This document shows, piece after piece, positions 51,756 through 60,510 of a stretch of 64,000 nt of DNA. Positions within the stretch are counted from its first letter, which is position 1. Every line of letters begins with the position of its first letter. Where the stretch lies: the NCBI RefSeq assembly GCF_039822625.1, contig NZ_JBDLLG010000012.1:79883-143882 (forward strand). Direction: 5' to 3'. This stretch comes from Marinimicrobium locisalis. Its GTDB lineage: Bacteria; Pseudomonadota; Gammaproteobacteria; Pseudomonadales; Cellvibrionaceae. The position numbers were made by a program, and so were the translations under genes. A model generated the notes under the pieces. It was not told where the DNA came from. It worked only from the letters and a program-made list of their open reading frames with translations, and searched no databases.

Positions 51756-52094
51756 TTAGAGGTAGGCTTGGTCGGTTTTGGCGGCCATGACAAAGTCATT
51801 TTTATGCAGCCCGCCGATTTTGTGGGTCCACCAGTCGACGGTGACCTTGCCGTACTCGGTGAGTATGGCGGGGTGGTGGTCGACGTCTTCGGCCATGTCG
51901 CCCACGGTTTGGGTGAAGGCGAGCGCTTGGGCGAAGTTTTTGAATTTGAACTGGCGTGAAAGGCGTTTCTCGCCGTCTACTTCTTTCACTTCCCACTCGG
52001 GAACATCGGGTTTCAGTTCATTGATTTCAGAGTCACTCAGCGTGGGTGCATCGGACTTACACGCCTCACAGGTTTCTTGCGCTAGGTTGCTCAT
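51756..52094 (-). CDS. phhB: Pterin-4a-carbinolamine dehydratase
   Basis: Recycles the pterin cofactor of phenylalanine hydroxylase by dehydrating 4a-hydroxytetrahydrobiopterin. The 112-residue protein has the catalytic histidine motif EDVDHHPAILTEYGKVTV followed by WWTHKIGGLHKNDFVMA. The N terminus has a CEACK cysteine pair. phhA is not within the window, so a moonlighting role (as in the dimerisation-cofactor homologue) cannot be excluded. Starts about 60 bases from palindromic element C. Confidence 0.93.
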   Translation of the reverse strand: MSNLAQETCEACKSDAPTLSDSEINELKPDVPEWEVKEVDGEKRLSRQFKFKNFAQALAFTQTVGDMAEDVDHHPAILTEYGKVTVDWWTHKIGGLHKNDFVMAAKTDQAYL

Positions 52095-52154
52095 ACTTTA
52101 CCTCCTCTGCTTAACTTCAATACTCATTAAAGTCGATTGGGAAACGTCGAGTCC

Positions 52155-52266
52155 GGCCGTGGGCGGGGTACACCGGTTGTAGACCCGCCGTAAACCCATC
52201 CCTGGGGGCTTCTCATCGGCATCCATGCCTCAGAGAGTCTACAACCGGTGTACCCCGCCCACGGCC
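52155..52266 (+). repeat. Palindromic element C (30-bp stem, 52-nt core)
   Basis: Perfect 30-bp inverted arms (52155-52184 and 52237-52266) enclose a 52-nt core (52185-52236). The core differs from element A by only two bases. Hairpin 1 is CCCATCCCTGGG (52195-52206) and hairpin 2 is GGCATCCATGCC (52218-52229). The arms begin GG, end AGAC and share only the short ACCGGTTG segment with element B. GTCC precedes the left arm and ATGCCAA follows the right arm. Same orientation as A. Confidence 0.92.
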
Positions 52267-52362
52267 TCAATGCCAACAACTGCCTTCAGGGGGTCGCCCC
52301 ATCAATGGATGGAGGGGTAATATTTGCTACCTCAAAACAGCCATCGGTTTAGCACCAGCGGA

Positions 52363-52514
52363 GGGTGGGCATACCACTGTGAGACCGTTACCTGCTGGAC
52401 GCCCCACATGGAGGTGGGAAGTGTCCCGAAGCGCCGGGAGCGCGAAGGGGACCGGCAGGTAATCGAGCCTACATGGACGTATTTACGGCGTGTCTCACAG
52501 TGGTATGCCCACCC
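52363..52514 (-). repeat. Palindromic element D (23-bp stem, expanded 106-nt core)
   Basis: Perfect 23-bp arms (52363-52385 and 52492-52514) enclose a 106-nt core (52386-52491). It is inverted relative to C. In its own orientation the core begins ACGCCGTAAA, then hairpin 1 TACGTCCATGTA (52470-52481) and GGCT. Hairpin 2 is replaced by a large branched insert. Its base is TTACCTGCTGG/CCGGCAGGTAA (52388-52398 with 52452-52462). Inside are a CCCAC/GTGGG hairpin (52403-52418) and a TCCC/GGGA hairpin with a GCGC/GCGC inner stem (52424-52451). GTGCTAA beyond its distal arm matches the flank motif of the other copies. Confidence 0.85.
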
Positions 52515-52621
52515 GCAGCATTAAAATGCGAAGTTCTCTGGCGACGAGTGTTGGTAGAACACCTAAAATTTACCAACAGGTGCCTATTAAGTAGGTTGGG
52601 GCCGGGAGAGTAGAAACAACC

Positions 52622-53431
52622 CTAGAGTCCCAATGATTCGGCCAGAGCATCCCCTACCCGGGAAGCGCCCGACAGAGACCAGCCGCCATCCACCGGCAAC
52701 ACCGCCCCGGTAATAAACGCCGCATCTTCCGACGCCAAAAACCGACACGCCTTAAAAATATCCTCCGCCTGCCCAAGCCGCCGCAACGGCACCGAACGGG
52801 CAATCTTCTTCCTGAGCGACTCATCCGGCGCCAAGCGCGCCATTCCCTCCGTATGCTCAATGGGCCCCGGAATCACCGAATTCACCCGAATGCCCTCCGG
52901 CCCCCACTCCTGAGCCAGGCTGCGGGTCAACATATCTACCCCCGCCTTGGCCGCACACACATGGGACTGCCCGATCATCGGCAACATTGCCTGTGGCGCC
53001 GAAATTTGAATAATGGAGGCTCCCGGCCGACGCAAGTGGGGATAGACCGCCTGCAACACATGAAAACTCCCCAGCAGGTCTATCTCCACCACCGAGCGGA
53101 AGCCGTTGGCGGACATGCCAGAAGCCAGGGCCGGGAAGTTGCCCGCCGCCCCGGAGACCACCACATCCAGCGGCCCCCAGTGGCCGCACAGGCGCACGAC
53201 GCCGTCAGCCACCGCCTCCGGGTCACGCACATCGGCGCTGAAGCCCTCCGCCTCCACGCCCAGTGCTCGCAGTTCGTCGACCGTTTGAGCGACCTTTTCC
53301 CAAGAGCGGCTGGCCACGGCTACCCTGGCCCCCTCACGGGCGAAACCCAGGGCGATGCCCCGGTTTATACCGCTGGTGCCGCCCACTACTAATACGCTGG
53401 GCTTGTCCGTCTGGGACGATGATTCGTTCAC
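52622..53431 (-). CDS. SDR-family reductase resembling 2,4-dienoyl-CoA reductase
   Basis: NADP(H)-type short-chain dehydrogenase of 269 residues. The start is GTG at 53431, after a strong GGGAGG site; a frame open to 53527 has no such site. The nucleotide loop is VVGGTSGINRGIALGF. At the active site the usual YxxxK is SHVCAAKAGVDMLTRSLA, so the lysine is kept but the tyrosine is replaced. That pattern, together with EWGPEGIRVNSVIPGPI, resembles the eukaryotic-type 2,4-dienoyl-CoA reductase group, which uses a different catalytic acid. A role in unsaturated fatty acid beta-oxidation is inferred, not shown. It diverges from argS. Confidence 0.8.
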   Translation of the reverse strand: MNESSSQTDKPSVLVVGGTSGINRGIALGFAREGARVAVASRSWEKVAQTVDELRALGVEAEGFSADVRDPEAVADGVVRLCGHWGPLDVVVSGAAGNFPALASGMSANGFRSVVEIDLLGSFHVLQAVYPHLRRPGASIIQISAPQAMLPMIGQSHVCAAKAGVDMLTRSLAQEWGPEGIRVNSVIPGPIEHTEGMARLAPDESLRKKIARSVPLRRLGQAEDIFKACRFLASEDAAFITGAVLPVDGGWSLSGASRVGDALAESLGL

Positions 53432-53538
53432 GCTACCTCCCGGTTTGATGATTAACGCTTGAATAGTAGCAGTAACAGATGACACACGCCGAGCCGGGCG
53501 GTTACAATCCGGCGTTCGCTCAAACACACACAGTGACT

Positions 53539-55278
53539 ATGAATATTCGTGATTTACTGACCCACAAGGTCCAGCAGGCCATGTTGTCTGCCCATATTCC
53601 TTTTCAGCACTCGCCGATGGTGGCCCCGAGCAAGAAGCCGGGCTTCGGGGACTACCAGGCCAATGGCGCCATGGGGGCGGCCAAGGCGATGAAAACCAAT
53701 CCGCGGGAGCTCGCCGGCGAGATTGTACGCCACTTGGAGCTGGACGGAATTGCCGAGAAGGTAGAAATCGCCGGGCCGGGATTCATCAATATTCACCTGG
53801 CCCCCGAGTGGTTGAGCCAACATCTGACCACGGCGGCTCAAGACGAGCGCCTGGCCATTGCCAGCGCGCCGGAACCTCAGACGGTCGTGGTGGATTACTC
53901 CTCGCCCAATTTGGCGAAGGAGATGCACGTCGGCCATTTGCGCTCCACCATCATTGGGGATGCCCTCGCCCGCCTTCTGGCTTTTCAGGGGCACAGGGTC
54001 ATTCGGCAGAACCATGTCGGGGACTGGGGCACCCAGTTCGGCATGTTGATCGCGGAGTTGGAAGAGCAACTGGCGGAGAACCGCGAAGCGACCATGGCGC
54101 TGAGCGATCTGGAGGTTTTCTACCAACAGGCCAAAGGCCACTTTGATCAAGACCCTGCCTTTGCCAATAAGGCCCGGGACTATGTGGTGAAGCTGCAGTC
54201 CGGCGACCCACAAGTGCTGGCTTTGTGGGAGAAGTTCCGCGCGGTGTCCCTTGAGCACAGCCAGGAAATTTATGAAAAGCTGAACGTGACTCTCACGGCG
54301 GAGGATGTCCGCGGCGAGAGCTTTTACAACGATGACTTGGCCCCGCTGGTGGCGGAGCTGGAAGACAAGGGGCTTGCGGTAGAGGACCAAGGCGCCAAGG
54401 TGGTGTTTCTGGAGGAACTGGCGGATAAGGAGGGTAACCCCTCCCCGGTTCTGATTCAAAAGCAGGGCGGCGGCTACCTCTACGCCACCACCGACCTGGC
54501 GGCCCTACGCTATCGAGCCGGGGAGCTCGGCGGGCACCGGCTGATGTACTTTATTGATGCACGCCAGTCCCTGCATATGCAGCAGGTGTTTACCGTTGCT
54601 CGCAAGGCCGGCTTTGTCAGTGAAAACGTGAGCCTGGAGCACCACGCCTTCGGCACCATGATGGGCCCGGACGGCAAACCATTCAAAACCCGCAGCGGCG
54701 GTACCGTCAAGCTCTCCGAGCTGCTGGACGAAGCCATGGAGCGGGCCTCTCGCTTGGTTCGGGAGAAGAACCCCGAGCTGGCCCCGGAGACCGCAGCGAA
54801 CATTGGGCGCACGGTGGGCATCGGGGCAGTGAAGTACGCCGACCTGAGTAAAACCCGAACCAACGACTACGTCTTTAACTGGGATTCAATGCTCAGCTTT
54901 GACGGCAATACGGCGCCCTACCTACAGTACGCCTATACCCGAGTTCGCAGCATCTTTCGCAAAGCCGGCGTCGAACCAAGCGCACTGGAGGGAGAAATAC
55001 AGTTAACGGCCGAGGAGGAGCGGGCGCTGGCGATCAAGTTGCTGCAGTTCAGCGAGGCGCTGGACCAAGTGGCCAAGGATGCCCTGCCCCACCTGCTGTG
55101 TACCTACCTGTATGATCTGGCGACCCTGTATATGCGTTTCTATGAGGCGTGTCCGGTCCTGAAAGACGGAGTGTCCGATGCGACCCGCCAGAGCCGCCTA
55201 CGCCTGTGTGATCTGGTCGCCCGCACACTTGCTCAGGGGCTGGAGCTTTTGGGAATCGACGTTACGGAGCAGATGTAA
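53539..55278 (+). CDS. argS: Arginyl-tRNA synthetase
   Basis: Charges tRNA-Arg. The start at 53539 (MNIRDLLTHKVQQAM) is the family N terminus; the frame open to 53479 adds non-conserved residues. The 579-residue enzyme has the N-terminal additional domain (about 1-110), the HIGH-type motif in LAKEMHVGHLRSTIIGDAL, and the class's degenerate KMSKS region FKTRSGGTVKL. The anticodon-binding DALR domain includes YAYTRVRSIFRKAG. Its last 17 bases overlap the convergent YqcC-like gene. Confidence 0.96.
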   Translation: MNIRDLLTHKVQQAMLSAHIPFQHSPMVAPSKKPGFGDYQANGAMGAAKAMKTNPRELAGEIVRHLELDGIAEKVEIAGPGFINIHLAPEWLSQHLTTAAQDERLAIASAPEPQTVVVDYSSPNLAKEMHVGHLRSTIIGDALARLLAFQGHRVIRQNHVGDWGTQFGMLIAELEEQLAENREATMALSDLEVFYQQAKGHFDQDPAFANKARDYVVKLQSGDPQVLALWEKFRAVSLEHSQEIYEKLNVTLTAEDVRGESFYNDDLAPLVAELEDKGLAVEDQGAKVVFLEELADKEGNPSPVLIQKQGGGYLYATTDLAALRYRAGELGGHRLMYFIDARQSLHMQQVFTVARKAGFVSENVSLEHHAFGTMMGPDGKPFKTRSGGTVKLSELLDEAMERASRLVREKNPELAPETAANIGRTVGIGAVKYADLSKTRTNDYVFNWDSMLSFDGNTAPYLQYAYTRVRSIFRKAGVEPSALEGEIQLTAEEERALAIKLLQFSEALDQVAKDALPHLLCTYLYDLATLYMRFYEACPVLKDGVSDATRQSRLRLCDLVARTLAQGLELLGIDVTEQM

Positions 55279-55591
55279 CCAGCCAGTCGATGCGCTCGAT
55301 TACGGCCACCACCGCCTCGCCCGACTCCGGGCGGGGCCGGAAATACTCTTGCGCCATTGGCGCCACCGAGCAACTCTCCGGCATGCCCGCACGGTACTCC
55401 ACGAGCTGAAACAGCCGTGGAATAAAAATAAACTGCAGCCATTGATAGAATTCCAGCGTATCCACCGCAAACGGCTGGGTGCTCGCCAGTGCCTGCTTCG
55501 ATGGGGTTTGAGAGTCCCACAGTTCCAGTTCGCGGAGCGCGCGCTCCAGGTCGAACAGGGACTCGGCCAGGGTCTTGTGAATATCACTCAT
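55262..55591 (-). CDS. YqcC-family (DUF446) protein
   Basis: Small cytoplasmic helical protein of 109 residues, start at 55591 (MSDIHKTLAESLFDLERALREL). It has the family pattern LRELELWDSQTPSKQALASTQPFAVDTLEFYQWLQFIFIP, split over two helices. Function is unknown, although yqcC homologues are commonly found beside tRNA-modifying or helicase genes. It lies 44 bases downstream of dinG and overlaps argS antisense by 17 bases. Confidence 0.85.
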   Translation of the reverse strand: MSDIHKTLAESLFDLERALRELELWDSQTPSKQALASTQPFAVDTLEFYQWLQFIFIPRLFQLVEYRAGMPESCSVAPMAQEYFRPRPESGEAVVAVIERIDWLVTSAP

Positions 55592-55634
55592 GTTTGTCAC
55601 CCAACTCTTTAAGCTCAAGACTGCCACTCGTGGC

Positions 55635-57761
55635 TCAAGACTGTATCACTTGTTTGAACGGGGGCAGTGAATTAAGAATGGCTTTCCCGTAGCGCTTGGT
55701 CACAACCCGCCTATCCAACAGGGTAATTTTGCCGCTGTCCGTTTCGCTTCGCAGCAGACGCCCGCAGGCCTGAACCAGCCGCAAAGAGGCATCGGGCACG
55801 GTAATTTCCATAAAGGCGTTGCCGCCGCGCGCTTCGATCCACTCGGCCAGGGCGGCCTCAATGGGATCATCCGGTACCGCGAACGGCAGCTTGGCGATCA
55901 CTACATGTCGGCAGTAATCTCCGGGCAGGTCCACGCCCTCGGCGAAGCTGGCCAGCCCAAACAGCACGCTGCCTTGACCCTGGTCCACCCGCTCCCGGTG
56001 GACCTCGAGCATCGCCTGTTTGGACTTGTTCCCCTGGACCAGAATGCGCTCTTGCCAATCCTCGGGGAGTTGATCGTACACATCCAACATCTGCCGGCGC
56101 GAGGAAAACAGCACCAGCGCCGCCTCGGACGGGTCTAGCAGCTCGGGAAGGTTCTCGACCAGTGAGCGGGTATGGTTCACCGCATCGCCGGCTTCCACGG
56201 CACAGGCGGGCACTGACAGAATGCCCTGGCTAAAGTCGAAAGGACTGGGCATTTGCGCGTAATGACTGTCCGGGGGCGTGCCGGCACGCATCTGAAAGCG
56301 GTCGAAGCGACCCAGCGCGGCCAGGGTTGCCGAGGTCACCACCGCCCCGCAGCACCGGAACCAGAGGCTCTTGGCCAGGGTCCCGGCCGCCAGGATGGGG
56401 CTGGAGCAAACTTCAATGTCGATGCCCGAGCCAAACTCCACCGGCGTGAGCCAGCGAGCGCGGGGCACCTGATCCTTGTCGTCGGGCGTGGCGTAGCTGC
56501 ACCAGAGCTCACGATTGGCCTCCGCCCGGGCCTGCCAAGTGCCGAGCACGGGGTAGTGTTGCTCCAAGTCCACCTTGGGGACTGGACAGTGGCGGTCTTC
56601 CATGGAGTCACTCACTTCCGCCAGCATTTTTTCCAGCAAGTCCGCCAGCCGATCGAAGCCACGGTGTAACTCCACCGAGGGCAGTTGTAGGGACTCCGGC
56701 AATAGGCCACCCGGGAACCGGTAATGACTTTGGCGATCGTCCAGCGCCACCTCCTGAGCCAAGGCATCCAGCGTCGGATGCAGCTCCTCGAGCCGCTGTT
56801 TGCAATCCATCAGTGCCGCAGGCAATTGCTCGGCAAAGCGGTCGACATCGCCAGCGCCGCTAATGTGGCCCAACATGGTCCCGAGTGCCTTGTTGCACTG
56901 CTCCAGCCAACGCACCGTGCCCACGACCCGGCTGTGATGGGCAAAGTGGTTCAGCGCTTTGGTGGGCAGCTGGTGGCCTTCGTCGAAGACGTAGATGCTG
57001 TCCTCAGGAGAGGGCAGAATGGCGCCGCCGCCCAGAGCCAGATCGGAGAGCACCAAGTCGTGATTGGTCACGATGCAGTCGGCAGTATGAAGGGCTTCGC
57101 GTGCCCGGAAGAAGCTGCAGACGGACACATTGGAGCACCGTCGCCCGGTGCACTGGCGGTGGTCGGTGGTAACGCGCTGCCAGTCCTCGTTTTCCACGCC
57201 GTCGGGCCAGCTGTCGCGCTCGCCGTCCCAGCGGTTGGCGGCCAGCGCATCCACCATGGAGTCATAGATTTTTACCGCTCGCTCATCCACGCTGGGCAGC
57301 TCGTCCTCGTACAGAGGGCGCGTGGGGTTCGTCCCCTCCCGCACGTCCGTGAGCAGGGTATCGAGTTTTGACAGGCAGACATAGCGACCGCGCCCCTTGG
57401 CAAGGGTGAAGCTGAATGAGAGCTCACTATGGCGTTTGAGATCCGGCAGGTCCTTATTGACCACCTGCTCCTGCAACGCCACGGTGGCGGTAGAGACCAC
57501 CAGCTTTTTCCCGAGGGCCTTGGCGATTAACAGGGCCGGGAGCAGGTAACCCACGGTCTTCCCGGTACCGGTACCAGCCTCAACCACGCAAACGTGCCCC
57601 CGGCTTTCCCGCTCCTCTTCATCGTTGAGCTCAATGCCACCGAGGGTCCGAGCGATTTCGGCAATCATCAGCTTCTGCCCATAGCGAGCCTTCAGCCCCT
57701 TATTGTTCAGGAACTGACTGTACGCCTGCTGAATCTGCTTTTTGACCGCATCGGAGAGCAT
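55635..57761 (-). CDS. dinG: ATP-dependent DNA helicase DinG
   Basis: Superfamily 2 5'-3' helicase of the XPD/Rad3 group that unwinds R-loops and forked DNA. The 708-residue protein has VEAGTGTGKTVGYLLPAL (Walker A), the iron-sulfur domain cysteines CTGRRCSNVSVCSFF, DCIVTNHDLVLSDLAL, and VFDEGHQLPTKAL (DEAH box). The C-terminal helicase motifs are GLASFAEGVDLPG and QACGRLLRSETDSG. Its stop is 43 bases from the YqcC-like gene; the acyltransferase gene lies just upstream of it. Confidence 0.94.
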   Translation of the reverse strand: MLSDAVKKQIQQAYSQFLNNKGLKARYGQKLMIAEIARTLGGIELNDEEERESRGHVCVVEAGTGTGKTVGYLLPALLIAKALGKKLVVSTATVALQEQVVNKDLPDLKRHSELSFSFTLAKGRGRYVCLSKLDTLLTDVREGTNPTRPLYEDELPSVDERAVKIYDSMVDALAANRWDGERDSWPDGVENEDWQRVTTDHRQCTGRRCSNVSVCSFFRAREALHTADCIVTNHDLVLSDLALGGGAILPSPEDSIYVFDEGHQLPTKALNHFAHHSRVVGTVRWLEQCNKALGTMLGHISGAGDVDRFAEQLPAALMDCKQRLEELHPTLDALAQEVALDDRQSHYRFPGGLLPESLQLPSVELHRGFDRLADLLEKMLAEVSDSMEDRHCPVPKVDLEQHYPVLGTWQARAEANRELWCSYATPDDKDQVPRARWLTPVEFGSGIDIEVCSSPILAAGTLAKSLWFRCCGAVVTSATLAALGRFDRFQMRAGTPPDSHYAQMPSPFDFSQGILSVPACAVEAGDAVNHTRSLVENLPELLDPSEAALVLFSSRRQMLDVYDQLPEDWQERILVQGNKSKQAMLEVHRERVDQGQGSVLFGLASFAEGVDLPGDYCRHVVIAKLPFAVPDDPIEAALAEWIEARGGNAFMEITVPDASLRLVQACGRLLRSETDSGKITLLDRRVVTKRYGKAILNSLPPFKQVIQS

Positions 57762-57765
57762 GGAA

Positions 57766-58920
57766 TCAGCGACGACCGAGCTTAGCGCTTACGGGGTTGG
57801 CGTACATTTCCAGCACCGTTTGCCGGTGGTCCGCAGGAATATTGGCTAGGTGAAGCTCAAACCGCTGGCGGGTTTCGCCCAGCTCATCGGCCGAGAAGGG
57901 CCGAGGTGGATAGCTGTAGGGCAGCCCCTCGGGCAAATCGCCGTGCAGCCGCTCCCAGGCCAGGCAATTGGTGGCATGCAGTACGTAGTTTTCGAGGATC
58001 TGGCGGTCGAGATCCTCCACCACCTCGTCGGTATCCTGGTAGTCCGCCTCGAGCGGCTCGCCGAACGCCACGTGCACATGGCCCTTTTGACCTTCAATGC
58101 CCTTGGCGATGCTTTTGACATCCTCGTCTTCGGCCTTCTGGTAGCTGCCGCTGGTGCGTTGCTGGTGCAGCTCCCGCGCCTTGGCGGCGTCGCAGGGATC
58201 CCACTCGTAAGAGATGGAGACCGGCACGATTTTCAGTTCGCGAATGTACTCGGCGTAGGGCTGAGTCTTTGGGCGGCTCAAGCTGAACATGCCAAGTACA
58301 GCCGAATTGGTTTTGTCCTTGCCATCTTTGGCACGCCCTTCTCGCTGAGCAATCCAAATGTTGGCCTTCTCTTCCACAATGGAGTGGTGGATATAGGCGG
58401 ACAGTTTTTTGGCGGCCTTGAGCTTTTCCCGGGGCCCCTTGGCCGAGCGATTCACGATAAAGCTCTTGTTCAAGCGCATCAGGTCAGCAACATAGTCCTT
58501 GGTCAGCAGGTTGTCCCCGATGGCAATACGAAGGGTGTGGAAGCCCGCGTGGTACAGAGTCCAGTTCACAAACGCCGGGTCCATGGCGATATCCCGGTGG
58601 TTGCTGACAAAAAGGTAGGCGCTGTCGCGATCAAGACGGTCCAGTCCAGAGGTAGTCAGGGAGCGGGTGGTATCGTCGATCATTTGTTGCATGTAGCCCT
58701 TGACGACCTCTTGGAAACCCAACACGGATTCCACGCCGCGCATTTGGCGCTGCATGACTCGCTGGACAATCGGCCGCAGCAGCCACCCCAGCGGGCCCGC
58801 TAGCCGGGGAAATTTCAGGCGCGCCACTGCGTCCGCCAGCTCGGGGGTGGTCAGTAAACGCTCCAGGGTGGGGCGTACTTCATGGTCATCGTAGGGACGG
58901 ATATCGTCAAACTCACTCAT
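57766..58920 (-). CDS. Glycerolipid acyltransferase (PlsB/PlsC superfamily)
   Basis: Membrane-associated acyltransferase of 384 residues. The start at 58920 (MSEFDDIRPYDDHE) is followed by the conserved region. A frame reaching 59040 adds a hydrophobic but unsupported extension. The catalytic HxxxxD motif is NHRDIAMDPAF (about 140), and IWIAQREGRAKDGKDKT is a PlsB-like substrate-binding segment. The length is between PlsC (about 245) and PlsB (about 800). It probably uses lysophosphatidate or another acceptor; specificity not determined. It lies just upstream of dinG with a 4-base gap. Confidence 0.85.
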   Translation of the reverse strand: MSEFDDIRPYDDHEVRPTLERLLTTPELADAVARLKFPRLAGPLGWLLRPIVQRVMQRQMRGVESVLGFQEVVKGYMQQMIDDTTRSLTTSGLDRLDRDSAYLFVSNHRDIAMDPAFVNWTLYHAGFHTLRIAIGDNLLTKDYVADLMRLNKSFIVNRSAKGPREKLKAAKKLSAYIHHSIVEEKANIWIAQREGRAKDGKDKTNSAVLGMFSLSRPKTQPYAEYIRELKIVPVSISYEWDPCDAAKARELHQQRTSGSYQKAEDEDVKSIAKGIEGQKGHVHVAFGEPLEADYQDTDEVVEDLDRQILENYVLHATNCLAWERLHGDLPEGLPYSYPPRPFSADELGETRQRFELHLANIPADHRQTVLEMYANPVSAKLGRR

Positions 58921-59225
58921 CGCAGGCAATCTGTCGGAATCAGGTGAACCAGGGGCCGGGAAGGCACAGGGGAAAAAGGGCCGACAAGATACCGAAAATG
59001 GGGTAAAAAAGCCAGTTTTCAGTTCCAGACCGGGCTCCATGCTGGAGGTGACAGCGGTCGGTTTTCCCGATAAAGGTGATCGACCGGGCCCCGAGAATTC
59101 CGTAAACTCATTACCTGGGGCTCGGGGTTGTTCACTTCGAGCTCAAGGCTGTTTATATAGAAGCTCAGGGCGGCTTCTTATAAATGTCCGCCGCACAATA
59201 ACAAATTGGACTGATGTATCGACTC
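58921..59225. promoter_or_regulatory. Divergent acyltransferase/GGDEF intergenic region
   Basis: About 300 bases without a gene. CCCCGAG (59089-59095) and CTCGGGG (59121-59127) form a perfect inverted repeat across a 25-base gap, and AGAAGC/GCTTCT (59159-59178) form a smaller one. TATATA and TATAAA boxes near 59154 and 59180 are candidate -10 elements for the GGDEF gene. No single promoter stands out. Confidence 0.35.
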
Positions 59226-60509
59226 ATGAAAATCCTCTTGGTTGAAGACAGCGCGACTCTCCGCCACGCCATGTCGCAGTACATCAGCGAAGCAGGTCAC
59301 ACGCCGCTGATCGCCCGCAGCGGCGAGGAAGCCTTGCAGTTACTGGAAGATACACCAGTGGACCTCATTATCATGGATGTGGAAATGCCCGGGCTGAACG
59401 GCTTTGAAACCACCCGCCTGATTCGCGAGTGGCTGGGGGGCCACTGGATCCCGATTATCTTTGTGACCGGTAAGAACGAGGATGAGAGCTATCGGGAGGG
59501 TATTGAGGCCGGTGGCGACGATTACCTGATTAAGCCCGTCAGTCCCGTGATTATTAAAGCGAAAATTCGGGCCATGGCCCGAATCGCGGAGATGAGGGAT
59601 CAGCTCAACCACCTCAATGCCGAACTGGAGGCCCTCAGCCAACTGGACAGTTTGACTCAGGTCCTAAACCGCCGGACATTTAACGACCGCGCCAGTCAGC
59701 AGTGGCTCCTGGCGGTTCGTCACCAAACGCCTACCAGCGTATTGATGATCGACGTCGACTACTTTAAGCCCTACAACGACCACTACGGCCACCCGGCAGG
59801 GGACCGATGCCTTAAGAAGATCACCCAGGCGCTGACAAGCTGTCTTCACCGCCCCGCCGATTTGCTGGGCCGCTACGGCGGTGAGGAGTTCATCGCTCTG
59901 TTACCGAACACAGACAGAACGGGCGCTCAGCAGGTCGCCAAAAGCATTAATCAGGCCGTCCGCGACCTGGCGGTGGAACACCGCTATTCACCGGTGACCG
60001 ACAGGGTCACGGTCAGTATCGGCGGGGCCACCTGCAGCCACTCAATGGGCCACAGCCTGGAAGAGGTCATCAAAGCCGCTGACAAGGCGCTCTATCGGGT
60101 CAAACACAGCGGCCGAGATGCCTTTGCCACCGAAGAAGTAAGCGCTCACAAAACGCTACTGATCGGAACGCGCCACCCTGGGCTGACTCAATCTGTCAGT
60201 GCCATGCTCCAAGAGCATTGTAATATTGTCACCGCCGACACCCCGGAAGAGTGTTTGGAAATCGCACGCGATGTGACTCCAGACTTGATTATCGTCGATG
60301 CCGAAACTGCGTTTTATAACGACAATCAACTATGTCGACAGTTGGCCCGCCGCCCCAGAACCGCCACCACGGCGCTTCTGGTGCTCACCGATGACTGCGA
60401 CCAGCCCGATAGGCTGGCCAACCCGGAGGGAGCCGGGCCTGTGGGGTGGCTAAGCCAGCCGTTCGATGAGGAAGACCTTTGCACCAAGGTGCAGCTTCTG
60501 CTCGGTTAG
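59226..60509 (+). CDS. Response regulator with GGDEF diguanylate cyclase domain (REC-GGDEF-REC)
   Basis: A 427-residue signalling protein predicted to make c-di-GMP. REC1 (about 1-120) has the phosphorylation aspartate in LIIMDVEMPG and the lysine in DDYLIKPV. The GGDEF domain (about 155-300) contains RYGGEEFIALLP, an active-type GGEEF. The RPAD motif five residues before it fits the c-di-GMP inhibitory I-site. A third domain (about 305-427) resembles REC but has lost the acidic pair at its start and has GWLSQPF in place of the lysine motif. The start at 59226 gives MKILLVEDSATLRHA; an ATG at 59214 is equally open. pyrB converges two bases away. Confidence 0.88.
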   Translation: MKILLVEDSATLRHAMSQYISEAGHTPLIARSGEEALQLLEDTPVDLIIMDVEMPGLNGFETTRLIREWLGGHWIPIIFVTGKNEDESYREGIEAGGDDYLIKPVSPVIIKAKIRAMARIAEMRDQLNHLNAELEALSQLDSLTQVLNRRTFNDRASQQWLLAVRHQTPTSVLMIDVDYFKPYNDHYGHPAGDRCLKKITQALTSCLHRPADLLGRYGGEEFIALLPNTDRTGAQQVAKSINQAVRDLAVEHRYSPVTDRVTVSIGGATCSHSMGHSLEEVIKAADKALYRVKHSGRDAFATEEVSAHKTLLIGTRHPGLTQSVSAMLQEHCNIVTADTPEECLEIARDVTPDLIIVDAETAFYNDNQLCRQLARRPRTATTALLVLTDDCDQPDRLANPEGAGPVGWLSQPFDEEDLCTKVQLLLG

Positions 60510-60510
60510 A

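Noticed and set aside
52324..52524. 66-codon frame through element D
   Set aside because: Runs through a palindrome and has no protein-like composition or ribosome-binding site.
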